Shown here: one piece after another, positions 60,078 to 64,000 of the stretch
Layout: each line of letters starts with the position of its first letter
How positions within the stretch are numbered: position 1 is the first letter of the stretch
DNA from: Perilla frutescens
Taxonomy: Eukaryota > Streptophyta > Magnoliopsida > Lamiales > Lamiaceae
Assembly: GCA_026008535.1 (NCBI GenBank)
Contig: BRKX01000014.1
Location: 50,517,006-50,581,005 of the forward strand
DNA: 64,000 nt
Direction of reading: 5' to 3'
Made by a program: the position numbers and the translations under genes
The notes under the pieces: generated by a model
What the model saw: only the letters and a program-made list of their open reading frames with translations
Databases searched by the model: none
What the model was told of the DNA's origin: nothing

Positions 60078-61717
60078 TCGTGCCTTTCATATGTCAAGCC
60101 TCGGACGTTAAATAAGGGCGCTCCTCGGGAGGCAACCCAAGCATTTATTTGCTTTCTATTTTTACTTTATGTTTATTGTTTCAAAAAAAAAACGTTCTAG
60201 TCCAGCCTTCTAGTGCAGGTACCTCTTCTAGTGCTGCCCCTACCCTTGCCGAGCTCATGGAGTTGTTTGACCACTACACACCAAGCTGGACCAATGCACT
60301 GGAACGGCGTCTGTTTGCCCCCCCTACTGACTGTTTCGCGTCTTGATTGCTAGTTTGCCCTCTCTCTCCCTTTGTTTTTATTTTCTTTCATTCATGTTAT
60401 GTTCGTTTTGTTGACTCTCTTTCCTGCACAGTGAGGACACTGTGTTGTCTAAGTGTGGGGGGGAGAAGTTGCTATTTTGTGTCTGGTTCTTTTCGAAAAA
60501 AAAATAAAAATTGTTTTGCTTGTTTTTGTTGAGTATTGGCTGCCTGAGATTGAATTATACAAGGAGGATGGGTTATAGCATGGATTGTCTTGGTTTGTTT
60601 GATTGATTCTCTTATGATTGAATTTTGCTAATGCTCGTATGTATTCTTGAATGATGAAATGTGCAACTTGATCAACTTTTGATGAGCTTCGTAAACGTGA
60701 GATTTGAGCCTTTTGAGCATGTTATATATATTGAAAGCTCAATTTCATTCTTTTGATGAGTGTGTCGAATTTGAATGCTGAATTTCTGATTTGCCTTGTT
60801 GCCATGGTCATACTGCTTGTGAGTTTCCTTTTGCATGAAAATGATAAAGGCATGTAGGATTAACCATTGCTTTGGCCTGAATAAATTATCCGTACCTGAC
60901 ACTAACCCTTAGTGAGCTCGTTTGTGCCTGAATCCTCTCTTTCTTGATAGCCACTAAATATTTCAGCCTTAGCTTGTTTTGGCCTGCTCTTGTCCCTTGA
61001 AAGCATGTAAGTTATATTGGATTGTGTTGAGATGAGTTCGAAATTTACTTGAAGACAGTTAGTGCTGGAAGATTGAAGAAAAAAAAGGTAAAGAAAAAGA
61101 AAAAAAACATGGTCCGTATGCCCAAACTGGACGTGGAGGAAATAGGCCTGCACCTGATTGAAGTTAAATTTTGTGGCCCTGTATAGCTTTGAAGACCAGC
61201 ACACAACTTGAGAAATATTACAATATCTGAAGAAGTAGCTGAAGAGCTCTGTGATCGAAGTTATAATATGCTTACATGTTTTCACTTGTTTGAGCCACTT
61301 ATCCAAATTATCCTACCTAAGTACCCTAGCCCCATTACAACCCATTTCAAAGACCTTTTGATTTGTGCATAGTTCTTACTTGCTTGGTAGTGGTTTTGAC
61401 ATAAGGGTAAATCTATGTTTGAAGGTATCAAGTCGTGACTTGTGTGAATTAAATTCTGTCCCTACTTTCTTTTGAGAGAAATTAAGTGAACCTTGGTGAG
61501 GCAGGATTGAGTTGCACGTTTTTTACTTGAATGAAAAGCATGTGTTTATTTCATGAAATAAGAGAAAGGTTAGTGGATTGTGGATGGTTGTGTTGTAATC
61601 CTAACTTTGAGTGTGTTCAGTCTAAGGCAGCCTCAGCTTTTTGTTTATTTTGATTTTTGAGTCTGTGTTGTGCTTATATGTGCTCGAGGACGAGCATTGT
61701 CTAAGTGTGGGGGGAGT
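60078..61717 (+). other. 3' non-coding region of the gag-only element
   Basis: Contains GGGAGGCAACCCAA at 60127-60140, a phrase found downstream of coding regions in Athila-type elements. A 65-codon open stretch at 60149-60346 (MELFDHYTPSW) may be a remnant. Two similar purine tracts are present: TAAGTGTGGGGGGGAG at 60451-60466 and TAAGTGTGGGGGGAG at 61702-61716. Only the second touches the LTR. No pol domain was found on either strand. Confidence 0.7.
61702..61717 (+). other. Polypurine tract of the gag-only element
   Basis: GTGTGGGGGGAGT directly precedes the 3' LTR, the expected plus-strand primer. An internal look-alike lies ~1.25 kb upstream. Confidence 0.85.
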
Positions 61718-63075
61718 TGATCGGGCTTATTCTAATTGTTCTCATCTATGCTATTTCATGTCTTAACCACTCGTTCATTGCATGTTTTGGAAAGATTTGA
61801 TGTGTTTTTATGAGATGTGCAGGTGGAAGGAATGAAGTGAAGAAATGCTCCATCTTTTGAAGAATGCAAGCAAGCAGCTCGTAATACAGGCCGTTTGGGC
61901 AAGCCGCCAGAGGCATGGGCCGAGAAAATTCCAGAACTGAAGCTGTGCGCGACTTGGGCCTGTTTTGTGCGAAAATCTGATCCAGCCCAAGTTCTAGACG
62001 CGGATTTATGATCTTCATAGCCTAAAAGGAGTCCTATCCTTGGAAACTTCCTAGTCTAGATATAGAAGATTTATTTCCTTGTTGGATGTTTTAATTTTAG
62101 AGATAGCTTTTGATATATTAGGATTTATTTTGACTAGAATAGAGATTCCATCTCAGAAACGCAACGCAGCAGAGCAGAGAGACGCAGAGAACAGATTTTT
62201 ATTCTTCTATTTTCATTCTTTTCATCGTTGCTACTAAAATAATAATTGGAAGTTCGAATTCAATTATGAATTCGAGCTAGACTCGCTTCCATTCCGGGAT
62301 CAACTCACGAAGCTCTGGCCAATTAAATCTGTGAGATCTAAACGTTTTTTCTCGATTAATTCATGCATGTGTATTTATTATCCTCCGTAAGTCGAGTCGT
62401 GATTGTTTCGATTAAACCGAGTAGTCGTGAATATTCGGAGTATAGGAATTAATCACTAGCCAATTAATTCGGCCATACGTAATCGTGGTTTAGGATTAAT
62501 TAGTGGTAAAATCAGTAGCTAATACTGTGGGGATAATAATCTGGTTCGGTGATCCTGTGTCAGAGTTCGCTAGATTAGAATCGGATTTCTCTCGAGCATA
62601 AAGCAATCGGCTAATTAAATCTATAAGAGTGTCTCTTTTGGGTTGTTAGTTGATTAGAGAAAATGTGTGGTGAAGTGTCTTCCTTCCATTCGAGAAAATA
62701 TGGAAAAATAGGGATGTGTTAGTAAGTGTCTTCGGTATCCGCAACTGATTTACATGTGATAATTAATTGTATTCTTGAATCGAGGATCAGTATAATTGTG
62801 CCAGAGTGGAGTAGTTGATATCCGGAATATTTCTAATTATTTGTTTAAACCCGTTGCTCGTGTGTGTATTTTAATTCCTTGTTATTTAATTATTTTCGTG
62901 CACTACAGTTTATACCCATGAATTTCCCCCCTTGTAAAGTTGGTTTCTGCAGATTGGAAGTATAGAAAAATTCTCGCCGGTCCTTTGGGAGACGATCTCG
63001 CTCGCCGCTGTACTGTGCAGCTTGGGCAAACCGACTGCTGTCGGATCTTTTATTTTTGGTGGAAACGACACACCA
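61718..63075 (+). repeat. 3' LTR of the gag-only element (1358 bp)
   Basis: Same LTR as 57060-58357 but with 60 extra bp around 62255-62315 that include GAATTCAATTATGAATTC, a palindrome. Confidence 0.95.
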
Positions 63076-63107
63076 GGAGTATATAATAATCTAATAAATA
63101 ACCATGA

Positions 63108-63752
63108 TAAATTCTAAATATAGCCCATGTTTTTCTCTCCACAGCCCCATTAATAAAAAAATATAAATATTAATATAATAAGTCGGTTTTACCCCCATAA
63201 TTCCCAATGCTTAAAAACTTAACACAACCCCCTAAATATCATAGTCTCTGCTTGTGTTTTATAATTAACTTTGAATTATAATAGACCCCATTTTATAATT
63301 AAAAATAAAATAAAGAGAGAACATACGAGAGATACAATCTCGTATCATAGCCTCCATTCATAATCTTTCTCCAGAATATTAAGTAGCTAAATATCATTAA
63401 GGCATGATTAACCATAAATCTTTCTCTAGAATATTAAGTAGCTAAACGTCATTAAGGCATGATTAATATTTGCTCACCTGCTTTCTGATCGTCCATAATC
63501 TATGCATATACAATTCAAATTAACTAAAATATTCAAGAAATTAATTAATGGTTTGCACAATAAATTTATCTATGATAATTAAACGTTAATCATCAAATAC
63601 AAACGGAGGCTATGATATTTAGGGGGCCGTGTTAGGTTTTTAAGTATTGAGGGTTATGAGGGTGAAAATGACTTACTATATTAATATTTATATTTTTTAT
63701 TAATGGGGGTTGTAAAGAGAAAAACGGAGGTTGTGTTTAGAATTTTCTTAAA
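63108..63752. mobile_element. Foldback element with ~150-bp inverted arms
   Basis: The left arm 63108-63255 (AAATTCTAAATATAGCCC, ATTAATAAAAAAATATAAAT, CTAAATATCATAG) is the diverged reverse complement of 63601-63752. Arms differ by scattered changes. No coding sequence; superfamily not determined because the target duplication is unclear. Confidence 0.75.
63360..63466. repeat. ~54-bp tandem duplication in the foldback loop
   Basis: AATATTAAGTAGCTAAA followed by CATTAAGGCATGATTAA occurs at 63376-63410 and again at 63431-63466, with a few substitutions. Confidence 0.85.
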
Positions 63753-64000
63753 AAAAATACGTTGATAATATGCAGAAGCCCAAATCAAAAAAAGTAAACA
63801 GTTCAAAACACAAAGCCCAACCCCGAATTTATTAAATACTTAAAAATATTTCTGAAAAACATGTTCACTAGGATTAAAAAATTTATTGAAAATTATAATT
63901 AAACAAATAAATTTACTTCTTAATAGACCCATATATTTTTTGAGAATATATTATTTTCTTTGATAATAAATTAATATTTAATGTAAACATATTAAATAAG
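63753..64000. other. AT-rich right edge of window
   Basis: No gene or repeat recognised. Confidence 0.5.

Larger units (their letters stand above)
57060..63075 (+). mobile_element. Gag-only LTR retrotransposon (TR-GAG type, Athila/Tat-like), 6.0 kb
   Basis: Two LTRs (57060-58357 and 61718-63075) begin TGATCGGG and end ACACACCA. The element is flanked by an exact 5-bp duplication GGAGT (57055-57059 and 63076-63080). It has a primer-binding site, one long gag frame and a polypurine tract, but no protease, reverse transcriptase or integrase. Mobility would need enzymes from an Athila/Tat-type relative. I count roughly ten substitutions and one 60-bp gap between the LTRs, so the insertion is recent. 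Confidence 0.93.
50872..63079. mobile_element. Stowaway-like MITE split by two large insertions
   Basis: Left end CTCCCTCCTATTGAAAATAT starts after a TA at 50870-50871. The right end, once the LTR element and its 5-bp duplication are removed, reads ATATTTTGAATAGGAGGGAG before TA at 63080-63081. Inverted repeats of ~23 bp differ at one position. Removing inserts leaves 50872-50968 plus 56784-57059, about 375 bp, the right size for a Stowaway MITE. Confidence 0.82.

Noticed and set aside
1..64000. CRISPR arrays, bacterial operons, phage genes
   Set aside because: No regularly spaced direct repeats with unique spacers. Spliced plant genes and plant transposons exclude a prokaryotic origin.
1..64000. 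tRNA and rRNA genes
   Set aside because: No cloverleaf with proper A and B boxes was found by eye; the only rRNA similarity is the 29-bp stretch at 28854.

Overview
The window is nuclear DNA of a flowering plant, most likely a eudicot. It is AT-rich, has spliced genes with GT-AG introns, carries a CC-NBS-LRR resistance gene, and is dominated by plant transposon families. The species cannot be named from the sequence. Only one host gene looks complete: a CC-NBS-LRR (CNL) gene on the minus strand (7096 to about 1837), modelled in six exons that stay in frame. Its three LRR exons 2-4 are recent tandem copies of one another.

Region by region: 1-1076 is the end of a CACTA transposon. 1837-7096 is the CNL gene. 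7863-13238 is a decayed Helitron (plus strand) that carries a nested hAT-like element and a foldback MITE. 13239-15476 is spacer made partly of locus-specific repeats. 15477-28558 is a 13.1 kb, recently autonomous Helitron (minus strand) encoding a Rep-helicase and an RPA70-like single-strand DNA-binding protein. 28559-38166 holds duplicated spacer blocks, exon fragments of pyruvate dehydrogenase E1-beta and of an ABC transporter, a copia remnant and a second hAT-like insertion. 38167-45903 is a rearranged Ty3/gypsy (Tekay-like) element in which two LTR copies form a large inverted repeat. 45904-50871 holds more duplicated spacer, a degenerate tandem repeat and a broken LRR-protein fragment. 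50872-63079 is a Stowaway-like MITE split by a CACTA element (itself carrying a 2.95 kb solo LTR) and by a 6.0 kb gag-only LTR retrotransposon. A foldback element follows.

The two Helitrons share termini and coding sequence. The small one is a deletion derivative of the same family, and each copy keeps bases that the other has lost. The spacer blocks repeated at about 13.2-14.5, 29.4-33.2, 36.5-38.2/45.9-46.4 and 47.9-49.8 kb suggest that the locus was once a tandem array, possibly a CNL cluster, later filled by transposons.

Exact boundaries with target-site duplications (TSDs) were read directly for the CACTA, both hAT-like insertions, the gypsy element, the solo LTR and the gag-only LTR element. 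Helitron boundaries rest on their termini and, for one, an empty paralogous site. Family names come from motif recognition without database searches.
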